Source: Palsa-504 sp963834685 | Lineage (GTDB): Bacteria; Actinomycetota; Actinomycetes; Streptosporangiales; Streptosporangiaceae | Assembly (NCBI GenBank): GCA_963834685.1 | Contig: CAWICW010000013.1 | Coordinates: 62,001-126,000 of the forward strand | Direction: 5' to 3' | Length of the DNA stretch: 64,000 nucleotides | Shown: one piece after another, positions 25,082-33,482 of the stretch | Layout of the letters: each line of letters begins with the position of its first letter | Numbering within the stretch: the stretch's first letter is position 1 | The notes under the pieces: model-generated | What the model was told of the DNA's origin: nothing | The model's input: only the letters and a program-made list of their open reading frames with translations | Database searches by the model: none | Program-made: the position numbers and the translations under genes

Positions 25082-25487
25082 CCGGCGGGTTGCGCCGGAT
25101 GGCCTGATCGAGCGCGCTGAGGAACTCCTGGTCGTCGTCCGGGCCCTTGGGCGCGGCGTACGGGCCGGTGACCTTCCCCCGCCCGGCCGGATGCCGCGCG
25201 GCGGCATCGTCCGCCGCGGTCCAGCTCTGGCCCGGGACGTCGTCCCCGTCCCCGGAGCGGTCCGGGTCCCAGCCCGGCGTCGGCCCAGCCCCGGCGGTGT
25301 CGCGAGCCGGCCGCCGGACGATCAGCCAGGCGAACGCGCCGCCGATGAAGGTGACCGCGATGAGGGCGACCCAGCCCTGCTTGCGCAGGCCTCGGCACTC
25401 GCGGGCCGGAGTCAGGATGGCGTCCGTCAGGCAATAGAGCCAGATGCCCGTCATGAACAGGGCAAACAGGGCACCAGACAGCAACAT
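25044..25487 (-). CDS. PLDc_N domain membrane protein
   Basis: The 147-residue protein has two N-terminal helices (ALFALFMTGIWLYCLTDAI and WVALIAVTFIGGAFAWLIV), the phospholipase D N-terminal membrane module without the catalytic domain. A Gly/Asp/Pro-rich cytoplasmic tail of about 85 residues follows. Such proteins are common and uncharacterised in actinomycetes. It runs convergently into ccsB and starts close to the promoter of the metallopeptidase gene. Confidence 0.7.
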   Translation of the reverse strand: MLLSGALFALFMTGIWLYCLTDAILTPARECRGLRKQGWVALIAVTFIGGAFAWLIVRRPARDTAGAGPTPGWDPDRSGDGDDVPGQSWTAADDAAARHPAGRGKVTGPYAAPKGPDDDQEFLSALDQAIRRNPPVSLLPRRSAGRR

Positions 25488-25631
25488 GACGGAAGCGTAA
25501 CTGTAGCAATGGAGACGGCGTGCAGTAATGGTTCATTTTTTATACGGCGTACATTGGCCTGGCATTCGGGTGCCGTGGCCCGCGATCTCGACATACGCTG
25601 GCCATCAGGGCAACAGAGCAGGAGACGGTAC

Positions 25632-26798
25632 ATGCGGCTAAGGCTGTTCGACCGCATCCGCCGGCTCGTCCATCCTCGCCGGGCCAAAGCCGCCGGGACC
25701 GTCACGCAGGGGCGGCACCGCCGAGACCAGCGGCATGCGCCGGGATACAGCCCGTCTGCCGGGCCTGGTGAACCGTCCCCGCCGGCGCCGGACCCGCTCA
25801 TCCGCTCCGCCGCCGCCGCGCCTGATGAGTGGCCCGCTCCGGGCGCCGCCCTGGTTCCCGGCGCGCCGCCCGCGGTTCCCGGCGCGCAGCCCGCGCCGGC
25901 CCGCGGGGCGTCCGGCTCGCCCGCGGTCCGGGTCGGCGGGGCCAGGGCCCGGATCCGGGAGGCGCCCGGCGAGCCGGACGCCCGGGCGGTTCCCGGTCCC
26001 CCGCCCGACCGGTACCAGACCCGCTCGCCCGCTGAGCTGGCCGCCGCGCCCGATACCAGGACCGAGGCGCTCGCTCGCGCCGCGGCCGGCATCCCGCACC
26101 AGGCCGGCGAGGCCGGGCGGCCGTCCGGGCGGGCCGCCCGGGCCGCCGCGCGGATGGGCCTGCCGTTCGCGGCGGCCCACCCCCGGGGACGGCCGCGGAC
26201 CGCGGACGGCCGCAGAGACTGCGGCTCGCTCGAGGCCATCCTGTGGCGGCAGTGGGACGCGGCCCTGCCTCCCCCGCCCGAGGTCATCGAGGCGGTCGAC
26301 CGGCTGGCCGAGCTGCCCGAGCGGATCAAGGAACGGCTGGCCGCCGGGCTCGACGCGATCTTCATCGGGCCGGGCGGCGTCCCGGAGCTCGACGAGATGA
26401 CCGCCCTGCGCGGCGTCCGGCTGCCGTCCGGGCAGGCCTCGTGGGATGCGTGCGCGGGCGCGTACGGTGACCGCAAGATCGTGGTCGGCTCGCAGCCGTC
26501 CCCCACCCCGGACGTGATGTGCCACGAGGTCGGGCACGCGCTCGATGACCTCGATAGTCCGCCGGGTAAATGGCAATCTGACTCTGCGGAGTTCCGCATG
26601 CTTTACGATCAGTGCCAGCCGCATCTGGCCAGCGATTTCCACCGCCAGCCCGGTGGTCTCGGACGCAAGGAATTCTTCGCGGACGCCTTTGCCGCGATCG
26701 CGTCGGGGCAACGGCCGGCCCTGGTGGACATGCTGAGCGGCGACACACGGACCGCGCTACGGGTCATGCTGTATTTCAACCGGCGCTATGGCATCTAG
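25632..26798 (+). CDS. Lethal-factor-like (ATLF-type) zinc metallopeptidase domain protein
   Basis: The protein has 388 residues from ATG 25632, chosen because CAGGAGACGG lies just upstream. The first 200 residues are low-complexity, rich in Pro/Ala/Arg, with no signal peptide or membrane helix. The C-terminal domain carries the zinc motif CHEVGHALDD (about residue 297) and a downstream FFADAFAA glutamate/aspartate region, as in anthrax-lethal-factor-like peptidases found in secreted and phage-associated proteins. The substrate is unknown. The small acidic gene 12 bp downstream is probably co-expressed. Confidence 0.65.
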   Translation: MRLRLFDRIRRLVHPRRAKAAGTVTQGRHRRDQRHAPGYSPSAGPGEPSPPAPDPLIRSAAAAPDEWPAPGAALVPGAPPAVPGAQPAPARGASGSPAVRVGGARARIREAPGEPDARAVPGPPPDRYQTRSPAELAAAPDTRTEALARAAAGIPHQAGEAGRPSGRAARAAARMGLPFAAAHPRGRPRTADGRRDCGSLEAILWRQWDAALPPPPEVIEAVDRLAELPERIKERLAAGLDAIFIGPGGVPELDEMTALRGVRLPSGQASWDACAGAYGDRKIVVGSQPSPTPDVMCHEVGHALDDLDSPPGKWQSDSAEFRMLYDQCQPHLASDFHRQPGGLGRKEFFADAFAAIASGQRPALVDMLSGDTRTALRVMLYFNRRYGI

Positions 26799-26810
26799 GG
26801 TGATCAGGCA

Positions 26811-27080
26811 ATGTTTGTCATAAGACTGCCGAACGGGAATCTCAAGGTCCCGCAGAGCGCGATCGCTCATGACGGCCGGGTCCTCGGCGACGTCTACGTC
26901 GAGATCGGGCCGCAGGACGCCGACTATCCCCGGCTGGCCGCGCAGGCGCTGACCCCCGAGGAAGTCGAGCAGCGCCGCAACCGGTGGCGGCAGGACGACG
27001 AGGCGCTCCGGCAGGAGTTCCTCGAGTACGCCAGCCGCCACGGCGACGCCGCGTGGCCGGCCGACGACGAGGAATCCTGA
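26811..27080 (+). CDS. Small acidic protein of unknown function
   Basis: This 89-residue protein has a beta-rich start (MFVIRLPNGNLKVP) and a charged helical C-terminal half (EEVEQRRNRWRQDDEALRQ) ending in an acidic tail. I recognise no family. It follows the lethal-factor-like peptidase gene by 12 bp in the same direction, so it is likely co-transcribed. A partner, inhibitor or immunity-like role is conceivable, but nothing in the sequence shows it. Confidence 0.55.
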   Translation: MFVIRLPNGNLKVPQSAIAHDGRVLGDVYVEIGPQDADYPRLAAQALTPEEVEQRRNRWRQDDEALRQEFLEYASRHGDAAWPADDEES

Positions 27081-27085
27081 CCCCG

Positions 27086-28711
27086 CTAGCGAGCCCGGCG
27101 TAGCCGCCGGGACAGCAGCCAGCCGAGCGCGATGAGCACCGCGGCCGCGACGAAAACGATCGCGGCCAGGTGGCGGGGAGTATGCGCCGGAGCCGTCTGT
27201 GCCTGGCCGCTGGACCCCTGCCCCGGGCTCGCCGTCGCGGTTGCGGGCCGAGCCCCCGGTGCCGGGGCGGCGAAGGCGACCACGTGTTCGGCGCTGGCCG
27301 CAAGCAGGAGACCGTCGCCCACGCTCGGGGTCGGGAAATGGTTGGCCGGCGCGCCGATCGTCACCTGCTGCCGTGTCTGGCCGGTGGCCGGGTCCAGCCC
27401 GTACAGGGTGCCGTTCTGCCCCATGGTCCAGACCAGGCCCGCGGCCGCGATGGGCGGGCCGCCGCCCGTCCCGGAGCTCCACAGCAGGTGTAGCGCGGGC
27501 GGAGAACTGGTGGCCTGGACCGCGATGATGCCCGACAGGCAGGGCAGGTAGACGGTCATGCCCACCACGGCGGCCCCGCCGTCGATGTCGTCGCCGCAGG
27601 CCGATCCCGTGATGGCGTCCCCGCTGGCCCCTAGGGTGGCTTCGGGGTGGCCGATGCCGCCCAGGTGCGCGCCGTTGAGCAGGTAGACGATCCGGGACTT
27701 CCCGGCCAGCACCACCTGGCCGTCGGGCAGCAGCACCGGAGCGGTCGACATGTCCAGGTCCTGGGAGTTGTTCGCGGCCCAGGTGCTCGGCGCGAAGAAC
27801 TGCACCAGTTGCAGGGACGGCGACAGCTCGAGGACCGAATCACTGTCGTCGTAGGCGTGCTGGTCCGAGTAGACCGAGCCGTTACCGGTGCTGACCCAGA
27901 TGTCGCCGTGGCCGTCGACGACCGGTGCCGCGCCGCCCATCCAGACGGCTCCCTGGCTCTCGCCGGGCGCGGCGTCGACGGTGAAGTACTTCGGCGTCCC
28001 GCCTGTTTCCGGCACCGCCGCCACCCGGCCCTGGTAGCTGGCGCAGTCCCCGTAGTTACCGCCGAAGCCGAACACGACCTGGCTGTCGTCCAGGGTCAGC
28101 CCCGTGCGCTGCAGCAGCGCTGCGGTATCGGCGCCTGCCGGGTCTACGTCCTGGGTCATCTCGATCCGGCCCGAGGCGGTGGCCAGGCCGACCAGCCGGT
28201 GCGCCGGTTTCCCGCCGGCCAGCTCGTCGGCCACCACGAAGATCTCCCCCCGGGCCTGGTCGATCACCGGGGTGCCGGTGATCCCCACCGTCGGGGTGAT
28301 ATCGCCGCAGGGCAGCGACCCGGAGGGCACCGGGTCACCCAGATGCGCGGACCAGGCCACCGCGCCGGTGGCGGCGGACAGCGCGTACACGGTGTCGTTC
28401 TCGGTCGCCACGTAGACCCGGCCCGCGTAGACAAGCGGCTCACCATAGATCTGCCCGTCCAAAGCCGGCGAGTTCCACACCGCAGCCGTGGTGTCGACCG
28501 CGCTCACCGGCGGTGCCACGCCGTTACCAGCCGGGTCCTCGTGGTACACCGTCCACGAGCCAGCGGCGGGCGAGGGCGGCGGGGAGCCCGCATCGGCTGG
28601 TCCGCTTCCGATTGCTCCTGCTCCGCCTAGCAAGGCGGTCATGGCCAGCAGCCCAGTGATTCTGAAGAACCAGGAAGACCGGGCTACCGTGCACGAACGA
28701 GGGCGCTCCAC
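27086..28711 (-). CDS. Secreted/anchored PQQ-like beta-propeller protein
   Basis: The 541-residue protein has an N-terminal signal-like helix (ITGLLAMTALLGGAGAIG), then several beta-propeller blades with VYALSAATGAVAW- and LYGLDPATGQT-type repeats. A Pro/Ala/Thr-rich spacer leads to a C-terminal helix (LAAIVFVAAAVLIALGWLL) with a basic end, so it is probably tethered outside the cell. No alcohol-dehydrogenase catalytic motifs are evident, so a structural or binding role is more likely. It is convergent with the small acidic gene, 5 bp apart. Confidence 0.75.
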   Translation of the reverse strand: MERPRSCTVARSSWFFRITGLLAMTALLGGAGAIGSGPADAGSPPPSPAAGSWTVYHEDPAGNGVAPPVSAVDTTAAVWNSPALDGQIYGEPLVYAGRVYVATENDTVYALSAATGAVAWSAHLGDPVPSGSLPCGDITPTVGITGTPVIDQARGEIFVVADELAGGKPAHRLVGLATASGRIEMTQDVDPAGADTAALLQRTGLTLDDSQVVFGFGGNYGDCASYQGRVAAVPETGGTPKYFTVDAAPGESQGAVWMGGAAPVVDGHGDIWVSTGNGSVYSDQHAYDDSDSVLELSPSLQLVQFFAPSTWAANNSQDLDMSTAPVLLPDGQVVLAGKSRIVYLLNGAHLGGIGHPEATLGASGDAITGSACGDDIDGGAAVVGMTVYLPCLSGIIAVQATSSPPALHLLWSSGTGGGPPIAAAGLVWTMGQNGTLYGLDPATGQTRQQVTIGAPANHFPTPSVGDGLLLAASAEHVVAFAAPAPGARPATATASPGQGSSGQAQTAPAHTPRHLAAIVFVAAAVLIALGWLLSRRLRRAR

Positions 28712-28743
28712 TCCGCAGAGGATACTGCCGGACCCGGTCCCTG

Positions 28744-28962
28744 CTAACCCCTTAAAGCGGCGGGGTGGCCCTGCGGCGCTGGTTCGCTGTCGCCGCGCAG
28801 CAAGGCGCGTACCTCCGACTCGCGGAACCTGCGGTGCCCGCCAGGAGTACGGATGCTCGTGATCCGCCCGGAGGCCGCCCAGCGGGTGACGGTCTTCGGG
28901 TCAACCCGGAACAGTGCCGCCACCTCTCCCGGCGTGAGCAGACGCTCGTTGTTGCCGTCCAC
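28744..28962 (-). CDS. bldC: BldC family developmental regulator
   Basis: The 72-residue protein starts at GTG 28962 behind GGAGGGG. The sequence LLTPGEVAALFRVDPKTVTR, then RITSIRTPGGHRRFRESEV, is very close to Streptomyces BldC, a MerR-like winged helix that binds direct repeats cooperatively and delays sporulation. Its presence points to a mycelial, possibly sporulating, actinomycete. It is transcribed divergently from the threonine dehydratase gene across a 235 bp intergenic region. Confidence 0.88.
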   Translation of the reverse strand: MDGNNERLLTPGEVAALFRVDPKTVTRWAASGRITSIRTPGGHRRFRESEVRALLRGDSEPAPQGHPAALRG

Positions 28963-29197
28963 GTTCAGTCCCCTCCGACTGTCTCCCTCGTACCTCAGGT
29001 CAGATGATCCCTCTAGTTTGGCGCTGAACGAGTACTTTCGACCTAGATTTCTGGAAATTAGGCCGGTGATTCCGGTCCGCGGTCAGCCGGTGGGTAGCCG
29101 AAATGCCACTCCTAGTAAGAGTCGCCTTAGTAAACAGGTATTTCGGCTGAGTTTCGAGCACGCAGAGAGCAGGAAATTACGCAGAGTGGATAACGGA

Positions 29198-30189
29198 ATG
29201 GCAGACAATGGCCAGCAGGCCCGGTCGGACCTGGTCAGCCTGGCCGAGATCGAGGAGGCGGCGCGCCTGCTCGCCTCCGTGGCGGTCCGCACACCGCTCG
29301 TCCCGGTGCCCCGGCTGCACCGCGACCTCCTGATCAAGCCGGAGTCCCTCCAGCCCACCGGCTCGTTCAAGCTGCGCGGCGCCTATACCGCGATCAGTCT
29401 GAGCGGCCGGGCGGCCCGCGAGCACGGGGTCATCGCCCATTCGAGCGGCAATCACGGCCACGCGGTGGCCTACGCCGCAGCCCTGCTCGGCGTGCCCGCG
29501 GTGGTGGTGGTGCCGAGCACCGCCCCCAAGGTCAAGACCGACGCGATCGAGTACTACGGTGCCCGGCTGGTGACCGTGGCGCCCACCATGGCGGCCCGGG
29601 TCGCCGCCACCGAAGAGCTTGCGGCCAAGCACGGGTACGTGGTGATCCCGCCGTTTGACGACCGGCGGGTGATCGCCGGGCAGGGCACCATCGGCCTGGA
29701 GATCGCGGCCGACTGCCCGCAGGTCGATCTGGTCCTGGTGCCGGTCAGCGGGGGCGGGCTGATCTCGGGCATCGCGGCCGCGATCCGGGCCAGCTGCCCG
29801 GAGGCCGCGGTGGTCGGCGTGGAACCAGAACTCGCCGCGGACGCCCGCGACTCCCTGCGCCGTGGCGAGCGGGTCGCGTGGCCCGCCGCCGACACCCAGC
29901 GCACCATCGCGGACGCGCTGCGGGTCGAGCGCGTCGGCGTCCTGCCGTTCGCGCACCTCCGCGAGCTCGTGACCGACATCGTCACGGTCACCGAGGACGA
30001 GCTGCGCACCGACGGTCAGGCTGACTGGCCCGGCAGGCCGGGCTGGTCGCGGAGCCGGGCGGCGCGGCCGCGGTGGCGGCGTGGCTGTTCCATGCCGCGG
30101 AACTGCCGACGGCCAGCGCGCCGGTGGCCGTGCTGTCCGGCGGCAACATCGACCCCGCACTGCTGGCGGAGATCCTGACTGAGGAGTGA
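29198..30189 (+). pseudogene. Threonine dehydratase-like PLP enzyme, frameshifted near its 3' end
   Basis: From ATG 29198 the fold-type II enzyme is normal: PTGSFKLRGAYTAI holds the PLP lysine, HSSGNHGHAVAYAAALLG follows, and SGGGLISGIAAAIR binds phosphate. After VTEDELR (about 30015) the frame goes wrong. The true continuation, QAGLVAEPGGAAAVAAWLF then LSGGNIDPALLAEILTEE and a stop at 30187-30189, is in another frame. At least one net base change in 30015-30035 accounts for it. The enzyme would deaminate threonine or serine to a keto acid. A sequencing error or a fresh mutation are both possible. A shrunken second copy lies at 31091-31175. Confidence 0.8.
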
Positions 30190-30192
30190 CCG

Positions 30193-30304
30193 GCGCTAAG
30201 CCGCCGGGCAGCTTCTATGCTCCGGGTCAGGACCGGACAGCGGCGGGCGACCGGGTTCCGGGCGAGGCTCGAGGAAGGCGCCCGCGCCGAGGACGACGAC
30301 TAGG
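30193..30304 (+). pseudogene. Remnant of a DUF4229 gene (promoter plus 3' end)
   Basis: The stretch resembles the intact gene at 33483-33752 at both ends. CTAAG...TATGCT matches its upstream region, and from GGTCAGGACCGG through GAGGACGACGACTAG it matches the 3' end closely. The central two-thirds is deleted. It directly follows the threonine dehydratase, probably the ancestral gene order before the accessory patch arrived. Confidence 0.7.
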
Positions 30305-30737
30305 CCGTCCCGTACATCCCGGCTGGGCGCACCACAGCGATGTCCGTCGCGGCGAAGTCGTCACCGGTGCACAGCACGGGGTGCCCGGTCCGGTCGGCGA
30401 GGGCGTACGTGAAGCAGTCGCCGAAATTGAGGCCGGCCGGATGCCGCCCCTTGCCGTATCGCCGCCAGCCGCTCATCGCACGGTCGGCCAGGTCCGCATC
30501 GACGGGCACGATGTCCACCTTTGCGTCACGAAGGAACCGATCGACAACGTCTTGCCCAGCAGGCCAGAGCCGAGCCTCGATCACGATGCCCAGCTCGACA
30601 CGTGTGGCGGCCGGCATCAGCCGGACGAGGGCATCCTCGAGGTGGGCCGCAAGTTCTTCGCTACCCGGCTCGCCGAGGATGACCGCTACGGCCGCCGACG
30701 TATCGACGATAAGGCTCCTCGGCGTCGGCTCTGTCAA
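30300..30737 (-). CDS. vapC: VapC-type PIN domain toxin
   Basis: The 145-residue PIN domain starts LIVDTSAAVAVILGEPG with the first catalytic aspartate. It continues with an acidic residue in RVELGIV, and has LNFGDCFTYALA and VLCTGDDFAATDI with the later acidic residues. VapC toxins cut specific tRNAs or rRNA in a metal-dependent manner; the target here is unknown. The start overlaps the antitoxin gene by 4 nt. Its 3' end reaches into the DUF4229 remnant. Confidence 0.88.
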   Translation of the reverse strand: MTEPTPRSLIVDTSAAVAVILGEPGSEELAAHLEDALVRLMPAATRVELGIVIEARLWPAGQDVVDRFLRDAKVDIVPVDADLADRAMSGWRRYGKGRHPAGLNFGDCFTYALADRTGHPVLCTGDDFAATDIAVVRPAGMYGTA

Positions 30738-30985
30738 CGCGGCAGGCCAGTGTCGTCGTAGCCGATGATCTCCTCCGGTGTCCTGTCATCGGCAACCCGC
30801 AGGCCCGCTACCTCGGCCGCCAGCCGCGCCAGCCGCGTTCTCATGCTGGCGGCGTGCCTGGCGTGCTCACGATCGAGCCGTTCCCTGAGCGCGATCTCTA
30901 CGGCCTCGGTTAGCGTCTCACCCGTCTCGGCAGTCAGCTCCCTGGCAAGCCGGTCCGCCTCGTCGCTCTTGATACTCAATGCCAT
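30734..30985 (-). CDS. vapB: VapB-type antitoxin
   Basis: The 83-residue protein opens MALSIKSDEADRLARELTAE, the ribbon-helix-helix-like DNA-binding part of the Rv0623-type antitoxins. It ends RTPEEIIGYDDTGLPR, the segment that wraps around the VapC active site. It is first in the operon and overlaps vapC by 4 nt, the usual order. Autorepression is expected at the palindrome directly upstream. Confidence 0.88.
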   Translation of the reverse strand: MALSIKSDEADRLARELTAETGETLTEAVEIALRERLDREHARHAASMRTRLARLAAEVAGLRVADDRTPEEIIGYDDTGLPR

Positions 30986-31016
30986 GGAAGAAGTATAGAT
31001 TATTTAGCAGACTTCC
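30986..31016 (-). promoter_or_regulatory. vapBC promoter with operator-like palindrome
   Basis: On the minus strand a -10-like TATACT lies at 30997-30992, so transcription should begin at or next to the ATG at 30985 (leaderless). GGAAG at 30986-30990 and CTTCC at 31012-31016 form the arms of a dyad spanning the -10, a suitable site for VapBC autorepression. Confidence 0.5.
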
Positions 31017-31090
31017 GCCATAGGGCGTCGCGAAGGCACGTGATTGCCCTTGGTCGAGGACGCGAGGCAGGGGTTCGCGGCCGGGGCGTC

Positions 31091-31175
31091 CATTCGAGTG
31101 GCAATCACGGCCACGCGACTCTCCGGCGGCAATATCGACCTGGGGCTCCTGGCTCGCGTCCTCGCCACGAATTGA
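31091..31175 (+). pseudogene. Remnant of a second threonine dehydratase
   Basis: CATTCGAGTGGCAATCACGG encodes HSSGNHGH, as in the intact gene at about 29442. The sequence then jumps to LSGGNIDLGLLARVLATN and a stop, matching that gene's C-terminus. About 650 bp between the two parts is deleted and the frame differs. Sequence differences from the nearby copy show it is a diverged paralogue, not a fresh duplication. Confidence 0.75.
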
Positions 31176-31199
31176 CCGGGTACTACGTCCATCGGGTCG

Positions 31200-31235
31200 C
31201 TACCTAGGTAGACAATCAAAACTCTACCTAGGTAG
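31200..31235. promoter_or_regulatory. Two identical PadR-type palindromes
   Basis: The perfect 12-bp palindrome CTACCTAGGTAG occurs at 31200-31211 and 31224-31235, 24 bp centre to centre (about two helical turns), just upstream of the PadR-like start. It is a strong candidate autoregulatory operator. Confidence 0.7.
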
Positions 31236-31246
31236 GATCTATCGCT

Positions 31247-31600
31247 GTGGGGCATCGTTCCAGCTTCTCCGCGCAAACCCTGGCCGTCCTGGCCGACTTG
31301 TGTGCTACGCCGTCCCGGTGGCGGCACGGTTACGGCCTCGCGAGGGCTACCGGGCTGAAGTCGGGCACGCTGTATCCCATCCTGGTCCGGCTGGCTGACC
31401 GCGGTCTGGTCGAGGCCTGCTGGGAGGATGAGCAGCCGGCCTGGCCCCGACGGCACCTGTACCGGGTCACTCCCGAAGGGCTCGCGGTGGCCACGACGGC
31501 CCTCGCGCAGGCCCGGCTGGCAGGCGATCAGGTCCAAGCAGGCTCCCGCGTACGAGGCGGCCGCCGAGTCGCGGCCAAGGCGGCGCCATGGACTGGCTGA
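31247..31600 (+). CDS. PadR family transcriptional regulator
   Basis: The protein has 117 residues from GTG 31247. The winged helix has WRHGYGLARATGLKSGTLYP followed by ILVRLADRGLVEACWE and HLYRVTPEGLAV, the PadR signature. PadR proteins usually repress themselves and a linked membrane or efflux gene, and are released by small ligands. Here the ATG of the next gene lies inside its 3' end (13 bp overlap), and twin palindromes precede it. The last 25 residues are a basic, unstructured tail. Confidence 0.85.
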   Translation: MGHRSSFSAQTLAVLADLCATPSRWRHGYGLARATGLKSGTLYPILVRLADRGLVEACWEDEQPAWPRRHLYRVTPEGLAVATTALAQARLAGDQVQAGSRVRGGRRVAAKAAPWTG

Positions 31601-33453
31601 CGACGGTGATCATGACGCTGCTGCGGTACTCAGAGCCGATGCTGCCGGCCGGGCAACGCGCGTGGGCGCGTGCCTTGCGGCTCGAGGCGGACCAGGTCCC
31701 GGCAGGCTGGGACCGGCTAGCCTGGCTGGCTGGCGGGGCACGGTTCACCGTGCGGGAGGCCGCGCTGAACCGGCTGGGCTACCCGGCAGCGTTCGCCGCC
31801 GTTGTCGTGGGCACGGCGTGGACCGCATGGTCGGGCCCGCCTGGTGACTCAGCCGTCGTGATCAACCGTGTTGACGTGATCACGATCTCGGTGATCCTGG
31901 CCGGCCTGCCCTGGATCGTCCGCCGGGCTGGGGGGCCGGTGGCAGGCAGTCGGCAGGCCCGGATGGTCCGCACCGCCGGTTACGCGGCAATTCTGGTCCT
32001 GGTCCTGGTCAAGGCGGCGGTAGAACGGGTCGCCGATGCCCTGCCCAATAACCTCGCAGGATCAGCACTTGCTTGGACGGGCGAGATTACCTTCCTGGCC
32101 GTGATGGCCGGCTACGCAGCCGTCGTCCTGGGCTGCACGGCCAGACGGTCTCCGGCGATACCGGTGGCGGTCGCGATCGGCACGGCGGCCGGTGCCACCG
32201 TTGGCCTCCTGGTCTACGTGTTGGGGCCGCTGGGCTTCCCGCTTCGCTTCACAGGCTGGTGGCCGGCGCACCTGTACGACGCGGCGATGACCCTGGGCGC
32301 GCTGCTCGCCCTGGGCGCTCCGGTGGCCGCAGCACGGGTGGCGACCCGGCGGGCCGACGGCTCGATGCCTGCTCGTTCCCGCGTCCGGCAAGGTGCCATG
32401 GCCGGGCTTTGCGCCGGGGTGGCCGCTGCGCTGGTGATCGCCGCCCTGTCGACCGCCACGATCGCGCTGCTGCCCTACGACGCCGGGCTGCGGAACTGGT
32501 CGGCGGGCCATATCGGCCAGTGGACGCCGATCGTCGGGCAGGTGACGTCGGTGATCGGCACCCGCATTGGCTACGTGGCGGGGAACAGCGCCTTCGCCGC
32601 CGGGTATCTCATCGTGCTCCTACTCAGCCCGGTGGCGGGCTGTGCCCTGGGCGCGTGGGCAGGCCGGTCAGGCGGCCGCGCCGATCCTGCTCGCCCGGGG
32701 CGGCCGCAAGACGGTCCGGCCGCCCTGAACTCCCCGGCTGGGACATCGCCGTCGTCTCGATACCGGGTGGCCGGCCTGCACCTGCGGTATGGCCAGCCGC
32801 TGCTGGATGCCGCCGCCCGCCGGCGGGCTGGCGTCCTGCTGGCCTGCTGCGCGATCCTCGTGGTCGCTCTCGGTCTGCTCTTCGCCCATCAGGCCACGGC
32901 TGACGGCCTCGATCATGCCATCGACGCTCCGATCATTACCTGGCTGCACGGCCATCCGGGCCTTGCGGCGTGGCTTGCCTTCCCAGGTTCGCAGCGTCCG
33001 GCCGTGGTGCTGAGTGCCGCTATGGTCATCGTCTGCCTCCTCACCGGTCGGCTTAACCGCGCTGTGCTGGCTGCGGCCGCCGTCCCGGCGGCCGTCGCAG
33101 TGAACGACGGCTTGTGCAAGCCTCTGTTTCACCGCACCTACCTGGGTGTCCTGTCCTATCCGAGCGGCCATACTGCCACGATGTTCGCGCTGGCCGCGAC
33201 GCTCGCGGTGCTCCTTGACGTCCCGCTGCGGTCGGCTTCGGCCAGGACGCTCCGGATCGCGATCCTGGCCATCGCCTGCGTGCTGGGGACCGTGGTCGCA
33301 GTCGGCGTCATCGGTCTACGGTGGCACTACTTCACCGATACCGTGGCCGGCGCCGCCGTGGGTATCGGAACGGTCTGCGCTCTCGCGCTGGTCCTGGACC
33401 TGCCCACTCGGCGGCGTAAAGGGTCCGTCACCGGCGTTTCGGCTGGCGGCTAA
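31588..33453 (+). CDS. Multi-pass membrane protein with C-terminal PAP2 phosphatase domain
   Basis: The 621-residue protein has two parts. The first (about 1-370) begins with a soluble RALRLEADQVPAGWDRLAWL segment and continues with about eight hydrophobic helices, a layout seen in PadR-linked membrane proteins. The second (about 390-610) is a type 2 phosphatidic acid phosphatase with KPLFHRTY, SYPSGHTATMF and GLRWHYFTD, carrying the expected Lys/Arg, His and Arg-His-Asp residues. It probably removes phosphate from a lipid or prenyl carrier at the membrane's outer face. Fusion of the two parts is uncommon. Regulation by the overlapping PadR gene is likely. Confidence 0.75.
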   Translation: MDWLTTVIMTLLRYSEPMLPAGQRAWARALRLEADQVPAGWDRLAWLAGGARFTVREAALNRLGYPAAFAAVVVGTAWTAWSGPPGDSAVVINRVDVITISVILAGLPWIVRRAGGPVAGSRQARMVRTAGYAAILVLVLVKAAVERVADALPNNLAGSALAWTGEITFLAVMAGYAAVVLGCTARRSPAIPVAVAIGTAAGATVGLLVYVLGPLGFPLRFTGWWPAHLYDAAMTLGALLALGAPVAAARVATRRADGSMPARSRVRQGAMAGLCAGVAAALVIAALSTATIALLPYDAGLRNWSAGHIGQWTPIVGQVTSVIGTRIGYVAGNSAFAAGYLIVLLLSPVAGCALGAWAGRSGGRADPARPGRPQDGPAALNSPAGTSPSSRYRVAGLHLRYGQPLLDAAARRRAGVLLACCAILVVALGLLFAHQATADGLDHAIDAPIITWLHGHPGLAAWLAFPGSQRPAVVLSAAMVIVCLLTGRLNRAVLAAAAVPAAVAVNDGLCKPLFHRTYLGVLSYPSGHTATMFALAATLAVLLDVPLRSASARTLRIAILAIACVLGTVVAVGVIGLRWHYFTDTVAGAAVGIGTVCALALVLDLPTRRRKGSVTGVSAGG

Positions 33454-33482
33454 GGCTCCCGGGCCCGAATGGTTATGCTGGG

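Noticed and set aside
27086..28711. PQQ-dependent alcohol dehydrogenase
   Set aside because: Propeller repeats are present, but I see no catalytic aspartate, disulfide or heme motif of that enzyme class.
31004..31537. Minus-strand 177-codon frame across the PadR promoter
   Set aside because: It runs through the twin operators and a clear PadR gene on the other strand and has no recognisable domain.
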